A stretch of DNA of 64,000 bases, from positions 81,315-145,314 of the forward strand of contig NZ_JPRO01000005.1 in assembly GCF_000737785.1 (NCBI RefSeq). Reading direction: 5' to 3'. Below, one piece after another: positions 24,238 through 32,669 of this stretch. Positions within the stretch are counted from its first letter, which is position 1. Each line of letters opens with the position of its first letter. Under the pieces are notes generated by a model. The model did no database searches, had not been told where the DNA came from, and worked only from the letters and a program-made list of their open reading frames with translations. The translations under genes were made by a program, and so were the position numbers. Source of the stretch: Chryseobacterium luteum. Lineage in GTDB: Bacteria; Bacteroidota; Bacteroidia; Flavobacteriales; Weeksellaceae.

Positions 24238-24714
24238 ATGAGTAAAGAGCACCACTATAAAGCAACCATACACTGGACAGGAAACAAAGGAACCGGCACT
24301 GGCGGCCATAGAAGCTACGAAAGGAGCCATACCATTCAGATTGAGAATAAAGCCCTTATTGATGGCTCTTCTGATCCCGCATTCCGTGGAGATAAAACCA
24401 AACACAATCCTGAAGACCTTTTTCTTTCTTCACTTTCTTCGTGCCATATGCTTTGGTACCTTCACTTCTGTTCAGAAGAAGGAATCATTGTCACCGGTTA
24501 TACAGACGAAGCTACGGGCATTATGTCCGAAAATACCAATGGGAGCGGAAACTTCACTTCTGTAACACTGCACCCGACAGTTACCGTCACAGAGGAATCT
24601 ATGATTGAAAAAGCAAAAGAGCTCCATCATAAAGCTAACGAATTTTGTTTCATCGCCAGATCGGTAAATTTTCCCGTAGAACACATCCCTACCCTGTTAA
24701 TTAAAAAAACGTAA
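24238..24714 (+). CDS. OsmC family protein (peroxiredoxin-like)
   Basis: 158-residue OsmC/Ohr superfamily protein with both redox cysteines: Cys69 in LSSCHM and Cys137 in NEFCFIARS. Conserved features include the PEDLFLSSLSSC segment and a central HPTVTV strand. Members reduce organic hydroperoxides with dithiols in the cytoplasm. The sequence fits the YhfA/OsmC side rather than strict Ohr, so the preferred substrate is uncertain. It appears to be a single gene between a terminator and a repeat-rich gap. Confidence 0.9.
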   Translation: MSKEHHYKATIHWTGNKGTGTGGHRSYERSHTIQIENKALIDGSSDPAFRGDKTKHNPEDLFLSSLSSCHMLWYLHFCSEEGIIVTGYTDEATGIMSENTNGSGNFTSVTLHPTVTVTEESMIEKAKELHHKANEFCFIARSVNFPVEHIPTLLIKKT

Positions 24715-24754
24715 CCACTGCCACAGTATAAATTAATTAACATAATGATAAACA

Positions 24755-25085
24755 ACACACAGGAAATATTTCGTATTCCTGAATGAAATGTCTTTGTTTT
24801 TCTTGAATTTGTTTAAACTTTTTTGTTGGACAATCGCAAAGGCGCAAAGTTTTAATCTGTATGGATGTTTTCAGGCGAAAGAAAATTAAAGATTTTCAGC
24901 AAAAACTCTATAATAAAGTGAGAAATTTTATAGCAGATAAAATCTTTGTGCCTTAAAATGTTTTTATAATATAATTTGTGCCTTTGCGATTGGCTAACTA
25001 TATAAAATATAAGTTTAAACAGATTTCTTATTATACATAACAGAAAATACCTTTTGTTTGCCTTTGCGATAAAATAAATTGCATT
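24755..25085. repeat. Repeat-rich intergenic region with inverted CGCAAAGGC elements
   Basis: This 450-base gap has no credible gene. CAATCGCAAAGGCGCAAA (about 24831-24848) is inverted at about 24979-24996 (TTGTGCCTTTGCGATTGG). Outside these arms, GTTTAAACTT (24809-24818) also recurs inverted near 25011-25020, so the arms are about 45 bases with gaps. A third partial copy (TTTGCCTTTGCGATAAAAT) lies near 25058-25076. Inside the region CTTTGTGCC is another fragment. The layout suggests a small palindromic, possibly mobile, non-coding element. Confidence 0.5.
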
Positions 25086-25153
25086 CATACATTTCTTATC
25101 CGAACTCAGGTTAATTAATGTTAATCCCTATTCTTTTCTTCAGTATATATTGC

Positions 25154-25161
25154 TAAATTTG
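25154..25161 (+). promoter_or_regulatory. -7 box giving a near-leaderless nudix mRNA
   Basis: TAAATTTG fits TAnnTTTG and ends only four bases before the ATG at 25166, so transcription should start at or next to the start codon. It heads the nudix-acyltransferase-lipoprotein-mpl operon. Confidence 0.5.
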
Positions 25162-25165
25162 AGGT

Positions 25166-25795
25166 ATGGAAAATTTTGGAAAAGATTTATTGAGAAAAAT
25201 TACCAATGTAGAACTGCCGGGGATACATGCCCACGGGGTATTTTCACCTCCTTCCCGTCCTGTATTCACCTATGATGAGGTATTGGCAAAAAATCCAAAA
25301 TTTGCAGCCGTTAATATTGTTCTTTATTTAAAAGATAATGAATGGTATTTCCCACTGATTCAAAGAACCATTAATGAGCACGACAGGCACAGCGGACAGA
25401 TCTCACTGCCCGGCGGCAAGCGTGAAGAATTGGACAGGGATTTTGCAGAAACCGCAGTACGGGAAACCTCGGAAGAGATCGGTATAGACAAGCATTACAT
25501 AAGGGTGATCAGGGAGATGTCTCCTATCTATATTCCACCGAGTAATTTCTACGTGTACCCTTATATTTCTTATACTAAAAAGAACCCGCTTTTCGTTCTT
25601 CAGCAGACTGAAGCGGTAGAAACTATAGAATTTCCTATCACCTCTTTTCTCAGCCTTCCGGATAATCCCGAAATCATGGCACTTCCGGGTGCTTCCGGGC
25701 ATGAAGTCCCGGTCATTAATTTCAACGGATACATCATCTGGGGCGCTACAGCAATGATATTGAGCGAGTTTAGCCAGTTGCTGAAAAAAATGTAA
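25166..25795 (+). CDS. NUDIX hydrolase, CoA pyrophosphatase type
   Basis: 209 residues with the CoA pyrophosphatase signature HSGQISLPGGKRE followed by the Nudix core RETSEEIG (residues 99-106). The first half of the Nudix box is variant, with an acidic residue at 90, as is common in this subgroup. It likely hydrolyses CoA or acyl-CoA diphosphates in the cytoplasm. It is the first gene of a tight operon (gaps of 26, 12 and 6 bases) with an acyltransferase, a lipoprotein and mpl, which places it with lipid and wall turnover. Confidence 0.88.
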   Translation: MENFGKDLLRKITNVELPGIHAHGVFSPPSRPVFTYDEVLAKNPKFAAVNIVLYLKDNEWYFPLIQRTINEHDRHSGQISLPGGKREELDRDFAETAVRETSEEIGIDKHYIRVIREMSPIYIPPSNFYVYPYISYTKKNPLFVLQQTEAVETIEFPITSFLSLPDNPEIMALPGASGHEVPVINFNGYIIWGATAMILSEFSQLLKKM

Positions 25796-25821
25796 CTTTG
25801 CACTACAGTGTTAATTGAGAG

Positions 25822-26628
25822 ATGGCGAAGAAAAATATTTTCACCGATGCATTCGGAACACCTTATTTTTTAAAAAGGTTTATTATTTTTATTTTAGGGG
25901 TTGTATCTTACAGAAGGTTCAACGGCTTTAATAAATTAAGGATAACCGGTACGGAACACCTGGTGGATCTTCCCGATTCCAACGTGCTTTTCGTATCCAA
26001 CCATCAAACCTATTTTGCAGACGTAGCAGCAATGTACCATGCATTCTGCGCTGTAAACAACGGATATCTGAACACAATTAAAAACCCTATCTACCTGCTC
26101 AACCCAAAGATCGACTTTTACTATGTAGCAGCAGAAGAAACCATGAACAAAGGGATTCTTCCCAAGATCTTCAAGATCGCGGGTGCTGTAACGGTAAAAA
26201 GAACCTGGAGGGCAGAGGGTAAAACGGTCAACAGGATGGTAGATCTAACGGAAGTTGACAATATTATGAAAGCTTTGGACAATGGCTGGGTAGCTACTTT
26301 CCCTCAAGGTACTACATCTGCTTTTGCCCAAGGACGAAGAGGTACAGCCAAACTGGTCAAAAATCAGCGGCCGATCGTGATTCCTATCAAGATCAACGGT
26401 TTCAGAAGGGCATTTGACAAGAAAGGCCTCCGTGTAAAGGTTACGGGCGTAAAACCTACCATGGAATTCAAAGCACCTCTGGATATAGATTACGACAATG
26501 AAAAAGCGCCTGAAATTCTATTGAAAATCATGACTGCCATTGAGCAGACAGAAGATTTCAATGTACTACACAATTATGATGAAGAACTTAAAGCTAAAAA
26601 ATTAGAACAAAAGGATTCAAATAATTAA
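25822..26628 (+). CDS. 1-acyl-sn-glycerol-3-phosphate acyltransferase family protein
   Basis: 268-residue PlsC-type acyltransferase, membrane-associated through an N-terminal hydrophobic segment (about 18-32). Motif I reads SNHQTYFAD, so His61 and Asp67 are separated by five residues, not the usual four. Motif III is FPQGTTSAFAQGR, in the place of the usual EGTRS. It would acylate lysophosphatidate or a related acceptor. The altered spacing may be a lineage trait, so the acceptor substrate is uncertain. Confidence 0.85.
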   Translation: MAKKNIFTDAFGTPYFLKRFIIFILGVVSYRRFNGFNKLRITGTEHLVDLPDSNVLFVSNHQTYFADVAAMYHAFCAVNNGYLNTIKNPIYLLNPKIDFYYVAAEETMNKGILPKIFKIAGAVTVKRTWRAEGKTVNRMVDLTEVDNIMKALDNGWVATFPQGTTSAFAQGRRGTAKLVKNQRPIVIPIKINGFRRAFDKKGLRVKVTGVKPTMEFKAPLDIDYDNEKAPEILLKIMTAIEQTEDFNVLHNYDEELKAKKLEQKDSNN

Positions 26629-26640
26629 AGTAAGTAGAAA

Positions 26641-27081
26641 ATGATGAACAAAATATTAGGGATCTTATTCACGGTCATAGTATTAGTTTCGTGTAACAGT
26701 CAGAAGGTATATTCAGATTTTGATATAAGCTATTCCAGAAGCGGAGGTTATGCTCCTATGTACGAGAATTTACTTATCAAAGGTAATAATGCACATTATT
26801 CTTTTGAGGAAGGGGGGGAAAAGTATAAAAAGGACTTTAAAATTTCTGATGAAGATTTGAAGAAACTGGATCAGACACTTTCCCAGAACAATTTCAGAAG
26901 GATACAGGAAGATCACAAAAAGCTGTATGATCATGTGGCCACCACCGTCAATGTAAAGAAGGGTCCGAACGAAGGCAACAAGTCTGATGCCAGCATGATG
27001 ATGCCGAACTTTACAACGAACTGGAACAATATTCTGAATGCCTTCCAGGAGATCATTAATAATAATGTAAAAAAACAGTAA
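26641..27081 (+). CDS. Small lipoprotein of unknown function
   Basis: 146 residues with a lipoprotein signal (TVIVLVSC, Cys near residue 19) and a mixed alpha/beta domain with an ISYSRSGGYAPMYENL segment near the start of the mature protein. No known family recognised. It lies 12 bases after the acyltransferase and 6 before mpl, so it is made with them and probably sits in the envelope. Confidence 0.75.
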   Translation: MMNKILGILFTVIVLVSCNSQKVYSDFDISYSRSGGYAPMYENLLIKGNNAHYSFEEGGEKYKKDFKISDEDLKKLDQTLSQNNFRRIQEDHKKLYDHVATTVNVKKGPNEGNKSDASMMMPNFTTNWNNILNAFQEIINNNVKKQ

Positions 27082-27087
27082 ATACAA

Positions 27088-28425
27088 TTGAAAACCCACT
27101 TCATTGCTATCGGCGGAAGCGCCATGCATAATCTTGCGATTGCGTTAAAGGACAAAGGATACCAGGTAACAGGTTCAGATGATGCTATTTTCGAGCCTTC
27201 AAGATCCAGACTGGAAAAGAAAGGAATTCTGCCCCGGGAAATGGGCTGGTTCCCTGAAAAAATAACTTCGGACATTGATGCAGTTATCCTTGGAATGCAT
27301 GCCCATCAGGACAATCCTGAGCTGGCAAAGGCAAAAGAGCTGGGTTTAAAAATTTATTCATATCCTGAATTTCTTTACGAACAGTCAAAAAACAAGACAA
27401 GAGTGGTAATCGCCGGATCACACGGTAAGACGACAATCACTTCAATGATTCTTCATGTCTTGAATTTCCATCAGAAAGATGTTGATTATATGGTAGGTGC
27501 GCAGCTGGAAGGCTTTGACTGCATGGTAAAGCTGACGCAGGACAACGATTTTATGGTGCTGGAGGGTGATGAATACCTTTCCTCACCTATCGACCTCCGT
27601 TCAAAGTTCCTTCTGTACCAGCCGAATATTGCTTTAATGAGCGGTATTGCATGGGATCATATCAATGTATTCAAAACATTTGACGATTATACAGAGCAGT
27701 TCAGAAGATTCGTTGCAAGCATTACTCCAGGCGGTGTTCTGGTATACAATGAAGAAGATGCAGAGGTGGTAAAAGTAGTGGAAGCCGCCGAAAATTATTT
27801 CAGAAAAATCCCTTACAAAACTCCCGAATACGAAATCATTAACGGAAAAGTTCATTTAAAAACTGAAATGGGTGATGTTCCGCTTTCGGTTTTTGGAGCA
27901 CACAATTTACTGAATCTTGAAGGAGCACGACATATTTGCCATACGTTGGGAATTATGGATGAAGATTTCTATGAAGCCATCATGAGCTTCAAAGGCGCGT
28001 CAAAACGTCTTGAAAAAGTAGAAAGAGAAGATAAAGGAATTCTTTACAAAGATTTTGCACACGCTCCCAGCAAGGTAAAAGCTGCTGTAAAAGCTTTTTG
28101 TGAACAATTTAAAAACGAAAAAAAATACGGTTTTCTTGAATTGCATACCTATTCAAGTTTGAATCCTGTATTTTTAGAACAATACGATCACGCAATGGAC
28201 GGTCTGGATGAAGCGGTTGTTTTCTATTCTGAAGACGCCTTAAAGATCAAAAGAATGGAACCAATTTCGCCTGATCTGATCAACGAAAAATTTAAAAACG
28301 AAAATTTAAAAGTATTTACCAATGCCAAAGAGCTTCATGCTTACTGGGATACGCTGGATAAAACCCAGGGTGTTTATATGATGATGAGTTCGGGTAATTT
28401 TGGTGGTTTGGATTTGACGAAATAA
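27088..28425 (+). CDS. mpl: UDP-N-acetylmuramate:L-Ala-gamma-D-Glu-meso-Dap ligase
   Basis: 445-residue Mur ligase of the Mpl type, which joins recycled murein tripeptide to UDP-MurNAc in the cytoplasm. It starts at TTG (MKTHFIAIGGSAMHNLAIAL), has the ATP-binding loop AGSHGKTT (109-116), the central EGDEYLSS segment and the DFAHAPSKVKA motif near 330. The glycine-rich N-terminal nucleotide fold, with GSAMHNLA, separates Mpl from MurC. It is last in the operon and is followed by a bidirectional hairpin. Confidence 0.93.
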   Translation: MKTHFIAIGGSAMHNLAIALKDKGYQVTGSDDAIFEPSRSRLEKKGILPREMGWFPEKITSDIDAVILGMHAHQDNPELAKAKELGLKIYSYPEFLYEQSKNKTRVVIAGSHGKTTITSMILHVLNFHQKDVDYMVGAQLEGFDCMVKLTQDNDFMVLEGDEYLSSPIDLRSKFLLYQPNIALMSGIAWDHINVFKTFDDYTEQFRRFVASITPGGVLVYNEEDAEVVKVVEAAENYFRKIPYKTPEYEIINGKVHLKTEMGDVPLSVFGAHNLLNLEGARHICHTLGIMDEDFYEAIMSFKGASKRLEKVEREDKGILYKDFAHAPSKVKAAVKAFCEQFKNEKKYGFLELHTYSSLNPVFLEQYDHAMDGLDEAVVFYSEDALKIKRMEPISPDLINEKFKNENLKVFTNAKELHAYWDTLDKTQGVYMMMSSGNFGGLDLTK

Positions 28426-28437
28426 ATTTACTTATAT

Positions 28438-28476
28438 AAAACAAGATTCCTTTCAGATCAAGAGGAATTTTGTTTT
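28438..28476. terminator. Bidirectional terminator between mpl and a small minus-strand gene
   Basis: AAAACAAGATTCCT pairs with AGGAATTTTGTTTT with one or two mismatches. A and T runs at both ends serve both convergent units. Confidence 0.75.
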
Positions 28477-28477
28477 A

Positions 28478-28672
28478 TTAATTATTGTTTTTTCTTGCTA
28501 ATACTTTAGCAGACTCATAAGCTATTCTAAAATTTTCCGCTTCTTTTTTATTCCTAATTGATTGGGATAACGAACTTTTTTCTTTGCTCAAATGAGTCTC
28601 CGAAATAAATTTTCCATCTTTGGAAGCTCTTATTCTAATAGAATCCATTTTATCTTGAATACTTTTTTTCAT
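28478..28672 (-). CDS. Small charged protein paired with a DUF6934-like gene
   Basis: 64 residues, strongly charged and helical with many Lys, Arg and Ser, no signal peptide (MKKSIQDKMDS start). No family recognised. It lies 22 bases after the DUF6934-like gene, and the pair forms an AT-rich two-gene unit. It could be an antitoxin-like or partner protein. Nothing in the sequence proves this. Confidence 0.55.
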   Translation of the reverse strand: MKKSIQDKMDSIRIRASKDGKFISETHLSKEKSSLSQSIRNKKEAENFRIAYESAKVLARKNNN

Positions 28673-28694
28673 AATTACAAAGTTAATAATTATT

Positions 28695-29234
28695 TTATTT
28701 TCTTTCTATTAAATAATATCTGTACAAGTTTGATGCCTTTCTTTCTAAATCAAAAGGTTCAGGCCTGGGTTTAAATAATGCCCTATCATATTGATCTCTT
28801 TCAACATTTCCATTTCTCAATAATTTTACATACCAGTCAACGCCTATTATTACGACCAAATCATTTAATTCTTCATGATTACTTATAAACATTCTATGAT
28901 ATAAATAGGCTCGTGTATCATCAGAACCATCTATTCCTATCTTTTTATCTTTGTTTGTATCAAGAAATGTTATAACAAAAAATATGATTGTTGAAAATAG
29001 TTTATTTATATTTTTATGTTGTAATTTGATTGTATCATCAATTTTTCCATGTTCATCTAATGGTCCATAAGCTAGATTATAAACATTTGGCAAAAAAGGG
29101 TCTTCATAATCATAAAATCTCACATATAAATCCTTGCTTTCGCCACTATTTAATTCAGAATGAAAAATAAACTCTGTTAAATCATCACTAATAGAAATTG
29201 GTTCGTAAGTATCTTCTAGATTAATTTTGATCAT
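28695..29234 (-). CDS. DUF6934-like protein
   Basis: 179 residues that fit a widespread Bacteroidota family I recall as DUF6934: NVYNLAYGPLDE near the middle, an IDDTIKLQH segment, a long hydrophobic helix (FSTIIFFVITFL), then GSDDTRAYLYHRM and a C-terminal aromatic/charged part. Function is unknown. The family is often found scattered, next to a small gene, as here. Base composition is more AT-rich than the surrounding metabolic genes, suggesting transfer. Confidence 0.7.
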   Translation of the reverse strand: MIKINLEDTYEPISISDDLTEFIFHSELNSGESKDLYVRFYDYEDPFLPNVYNLAYGPLDEHGKIDDTIKLQHKNINKLFSTIIFFVITFLDTNKDKKIGIDGSDDTRAYLYHRMFISNHEELNDLVVIIGVDWYVKLLRNGNVERDQYDRALFKPRPEPFDLERKASNLYRYYLIERK

Positions 29235-29272
29235 TGTGTTTGTTTACGGAAAAATAAGAAAAATTCTCTTAA

Positions 29273-30334
29273 TTATTTCATTCCAACGCTTTGAATCAAA
29301 TTTTTCAGGATCTCCTCTGTAGAAAGTTCACTGTAATTGTGAATAGACTGCCCGGCCCAGATGCTTACAAAATCAGTATTATCCAGCGATTTTGAAACTT
29401 TACGTAATTCATTCGTCAGTTTATTCTGATAAGGATAAGGCAGAATATATGCTGAGTTTTCAAGAGTTTCAATATATTTGTTTTTAATTCCTCTTGCGTA
29501 CCGTCCCGAAAAGCTTTTCGTAAGAACAATATCTTTTTCCGTTACATTTTTCAGTCTTTCTTTTTCAAACGGATGCAACGCACTTTCCTGGGATGCCAAC
29601 AATAGACTTCCAACCTGGAATCCCTGTGCTCCAAGTTCTTTTGCTGCTCTTAAAGTTTTTCCGTTATGAATACCGCCTGCATAAATCAACGGAACTTTCA
29701 CATGATCATCAACTTCTGACAGTAAAGAAATTCCTCCGATTTCCGGAATATCATTCGCATCAAAAGTTCCTCTGTGTCCCCCGGCTTCAATTCCCTGTAC
29801 ACAGATCATATCAATCCCGGATTTTTCCAGAATTAAAGCTTCTTCCACTGAAGTACAGGTTCCGATGAGGATTACTTCATTTTCTTTTAGCTTTTGTATG
29901 CTTTTATCATCAAGATTCCCGAAAATAAAACTCAGAATTTTGCAGCCCTCTTCCATAATAGCATCTACCTGATCATGGTAGCTGTTCACTTGAATGTCTT
30001 CAAGATCCGGAAGCCTGACTTCTATATGATTTTCTTTTGCCAGCCGGGTAATAAATTGTTTAGCTTCAGAAAATTTTTCTCTCAATGAATCTGTCAGTTC
30101 AGGAATATGATGGACAAAAATATTGACAGCAAAGGGCTGATTTGTGAGTTTTTTAGTCTTCCTGATCAGTTCAACAGATTGATCCGCAGAAAGATCAGCC
30201 AATGCCAGTGAACCCAGACATCCGGCTTTTGCCGCTGCCGCAGTCATTCCAGGAGTGCTTACGCCAAACATCGGAGCCTGGATTACAGGATATTTTATAT
30301 TTAAAATTTTACTGATTGTATCCGGCCAGAACAT
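29273..30334 (-). CDS. Nitronate monooxygenase family protein
   Basis: 353-residue FMN-dependent TIM barrel of the 2-nitropropane dioxygenase family. It opens with YPVIQAPMFGVSTPGMT, has the catalytic-region QGIEAGGHRG (near 182) and a late glycine-rich phosphate site (GAQGFQVGS). It oxidises alkyl nitronates such as propionate 3-nitronate. It shares the strand with the aldo/keto reductase at 30422, 87 bases away. Distinction from related enoyl reductase-like FabK proteins rests on the AGGHRG motif. Confidence 0.88.
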   Translation of the reverse strand: MFWPDTISKILNIKYPVIQAPMFGVSTPGMTAAAAKAGCLGSLALADLSADQSVELIRKTKKLTNQPFAVNIFVHHIPELTDSLREKFSEAKQFITRLAKENHIEVRLPDLEDIQVNSYHDQVDAIMEEGCKILSFIFGNLDDKSIQKLKENEVILIGTCTSVEEALILEKSGIDMICVQGIEAGGHRGTFDANDIPEIGGISLLSEVDDHVKVPLIYAGGIHNGKTLRAAKELGAQGFQVGSLLLASQESALHPFEKERLKNVTEKDIVLTKSFSGRYARGIKNKYIETLENSAYILPYPYQNKLTNELRKVSKSLDNTDFVSIWAGQSIHNYSELSTEEILKNLIQSVGMK

Positions 30335-30421
30335 AGAATTATTTTATTTAAAATTTACAAAGTGTGATATCCTTGCTATAATCCTGAATATATGCATTAA
30401 CCGCACATCAAGCTGACGGAT

Positions 30422-31297
30422 TTAGATATCAGCTCTGGATTTCAGCATTTTTTCTTCCCAGTCAGGATCTTTAGGATCAAAGAACAGTCTTTTTCCTGTA
30501 TCTAAAGAGCGGACAATATCCATTTCCTCTTCAGTCAGTTCAAAATCAAAAACATTAAAATTTTCTTCAATTCTTGAAGGAGTCACAGATTTCGGAATAA
30601 CAACAAATCCTTCCTGAAGGTGCCATCTCAGGATCACCTGTGCTGCTGTTTTACTATATTTTCCGGCAACAGCTTCTAATTGTGAATTGTTCAGAAGATC
30701 TGCATTTCCGTTCCCAAGCGGGCTCCAGGGCTGTGTTATAATATTGTTTTCCCTATCATATATCTGAAGTTCTTTCTGCTGGAAAACCGGGTGAAGCTCG
30801 ATCTGGTTGATCACCGGAGGAACGGTTGAATTGGCTTTTAATTCCTCTAATTTCTCCACGGTAAAGTTGCATACACCAATAGCTGTGATTTTTCCTTCGG
30901 CATATAATTCTTCCAAAGCTTTCCAGGTACCTAAAAAGTCCCCGTACGGCCAGTGAACCAGATACATATCCAGATAATCCATCTGCAACCTGTCCAGTGT
31001 TCTCTGGAAGGCCTTCTTCGTTTGTTCGTAGCCATGGTCCTGAACCCATACCTTGGAAGTAATGAACAGCTCATCTCTGCTGACACCACTGTTTTTCACC
31101 GCCTGGCCTACTGCTGTTTCATTCTGGTAAATGGCCGCGGTATCAATCATTCTGTATCCTGTATGAATGGCTTTCACTACTGCTTTTTCACATTCATCCG
31201 GGTTTTCCATCTGCCAAACTCCAAAGCCTAAAGCCGGAATATCCACCCCGTTATTTAATGTCACTACAGGCTGCCCTGCGTATGTTTTCTTTTGCAT
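30422..31297 (-). CDS. Aldo/keto reductase (AKR5-like)
   Basis: 291-residue NADPH-dependent reductase of the 2,5-diketo-D-gluconate reductase/AKR5 type. Catalytic residues are visible: Asp and Tyr in DTAAIYQNE, Lys in ITSKVW, His in LVHWPYGD. The cofactor-binding KSVTPSRIEEN lies near the C-terminus. It is probably cytoplasmic and acts on small aldehydes or methylglyoxal. The gene is near the LysR gene at 31565, with a GNAT relic between them. Confidence 0.9.
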   Translation of the reverse strand: MQKKTYAGQPVVTLNNGVDIPALGFGVWQMENPDECEKAVVKAIHTGYRMIDTAAIYQNETAVGQAVKNSGVSRDELFITSKVWVQDHGYEQTKKAFQRTLDRLQMDYLDMYLVHWPYGDFLGTWKALEELYAEGKITAIGVCNFTVEKLEELKANSTVPPVINQIELHPVFQQKELQIYDRENNIITQPWSPLGNGNADLLNNSQLEAVAGKYSKTAAQVILRWHLQEGFVVIPKSVTPSRIEENFNVFDFELTEEEMDIVRSLDTGKRLFFDPKDPDWEEKMLKSRADI

Positions 31298-31389
31298 AAT
31301 TCTTTAATTTAATTTTTTAATATTAATGTAAAGCCTAACAAATTTGCAATAAAAAATTGGAAATTCTGCTTACCATTTTTACTGTTTTA

Positions 31390-31612
31390 TGTCTGGAGCT
31401 TATCCATGAGCTGGTTCAGTGGCGCAATCGCTAACATTAACTGCAGGAACTTCAGATACCGGATTCTGCCAGATCAGATTCTATGAAAAGAACGGTTTTG
31501 TAAAAAAGGGAATACGTAAATATTTTTCACAGTCTATTACCCATTCCCTATTTATGAAAACGGATTACAGATGCATGACATGGTTATTCTTACCCATGAC
31601 CTTTCTGAATAA
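31390..31612 (+). pseudogene. Frameshifted remnant of a GNAT acetyltransferase
   Basis: From about 31428, LTAGTSDTGFCQIRFYEKNGF matches the acetyl-CoA-binding end of GNAT enzymes. Right after KYF the frame is lost, and continuing in the next frame gives VYYPFPIYENGLQMHDMV and an ending of ILTHDLSE-stop (31610-31612). Restoring one T in the T run at 31523-31527 rejoins the two parts. The N-terminal half is missing, and an in-frame TGA sits near 31407. The last 45 bases overlap, antisense, the 3' end of the LysR gene. Confidence 0.75.
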
Positions 31613-32485
31613 TCCTTTAATATGATTGATCTCCGGCTGATAATTGGTCTTTTTTCTACATCCGAAATACAGTGTATTTTCCAGTTTTTCCCCACCTTCC
31701 CAGATCAGCTTGATGTCACCGTTCTCTATTTCATTTTTACATAAAAAATCAGGAACAACGGCCAGCCCGATGCCGCCTTTCAGACAACGGATAATTGAAT
31801 TTAAATTCGGGACAATATAATTGGGGCGGAAATTCGGTTTATGCCCGAAATTCATGATCCAGAACTGAAACAGATGTTCCATATCCCCCGTGGTTCCGTA
31901 CCATTTCTCCTGCTTCAGCCATTCTTCAGCATGTTCAACACCTTTTGTTTCCAGGGTCTTGAGGAAACTTTCGGTATCTACATCTTTTCCGCCTACAAGA
32001 ATGATCTGCTCGGAAGAAAATGGCTCATGCTCAATATTGGGTGAAGTTCCTTTTTTGGGTGTAATGATAAGATCCAAAATCCCTTTATCCAGCTGGTCCA
32101 GCATTTCGGGATATTCTCCGAAGCTTATAATCAGATTGAACGGCAAAGTAGAAACATACTGCTCCAGTGTGGTCTGGAAGGTCTCAAAACACATTCCTAC
32201 ACTGATCGTAGGTGTCAGCTTTTCTGTAGATTTCTGAAAGTTTTTCTCTACGTCTTCCAGTTTTGTAAGAGGTTCGGAAACAGCATTGAATAAGACTTTT
32301 CCTCTTTCTGTCGGAATCATTTTCCGTCCTGTTCTGTCGAATAATTTATACCCGACATATGCTTCCAAAGAGCCTAAATGCAGACTTACTCCGGGTTGCG
32401 AAATAAATAAACTTTCTGCGGCCCCGGTTAAGGTTCCTGTTTTATAAATTGCCTTGAAAGTCCGGTACCATTCTAAGTTTACCAT
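31565..32485 (-). CDS. LysR family transcriptional regulator
   Basis: About 306 residues from the ATG at 32485 (MVNLEWYRTF); another in-frame ATG lies 15 bases upstream. The N-terminal winged helix (AAESLFISQPGVSLHLGSLE) is typical, followed by a two-lobed effector domain. The final 15 residues are encoded on the antisense of a decayed GNAT gene. It is divergent from the AraC-type gene at 32670, and a TTGTAAAC-N11-GTTTACAA inverted repeat with LysR spacing lies between them. Confidence 0.9.
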   Translation of the reverse strand: MVNLEWYRTFKAIYKTGTLTGAAESLFISQPGVSLHLGSLEAYVGYKLFDRTGRKMIPTERGKVLFNAVSEPLTKLEDVEKNFQKSTEKLTPTISVGMCFETFQTTLEQYVSTLPFNLIISFGEYPEMLDQLDKGILDLIITPKKGTSPNIEHEPFSSEQIILVGGKDVDTESFLKTLETKGVEHAEEWLKQEKWYGTTGDMEHLFQFWIMNFGHKPNFRPNYIVPNLNSIIRCLKGGIGLAVVPDFLCKNEIENGDIKLIWEGGEKLENTLYFGCRKKTNYQPEINHIKGLFRKVMGKNNHVMHL

Positions 32486-32510
32486 GATTACAATTATCAA
32501 TATTCTGATA

Positions 32511-32518
32511 CAAAATTA
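32511..32518 (-). promoter_or_regulatory. Predicted lysR -7 box
   Basis: TAATTTTG on the minus strand fits TAnnTTTG, about 25 bases upstream of the LysR ATG. Confidence 0.45.
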
Positions 32519-32586
32519 AAAAATAATTACAATAATAATATGTAAAATAGTTTGATTCAACCTATCAAGTATATTTTTAATTTGTA

Positions 32587-32637
32587 TAAATTTGTTAAAA
32601 GAATCATAATTTGTAAACAGTTTTGATAAGTTTACAA
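32587..32637 (+). promoter_or_regulatory. araC-type promoter with LysR-type operator
   Basis: TAAATTTG at 32587-32594 fits the -7 box. Downstream, TTGTAAAC (32611-32618) and GTTTACAA (32630-32637) form a perfect inverted repeat separated by 11 bases, the T-N11-A geometry of LysR binding sites. It lies between the divergent lysR and araC-type genes and would sit in the araC leader, where binding would repress. Confidence 0.5.
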
Positions 32638-32669
32638 TTAATTATCACTGTACTTATATTCAGCTAACC

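Noticed and set aside
24852..25088. Minus-strand reading frame of 78 residues in the repeat-rich gap
   Set aside because: It runs through the inverted CGCAAAGGC elements, is rich in Ile, Phe and Lys as expected for AT-rich DNA, and resembles no protein.
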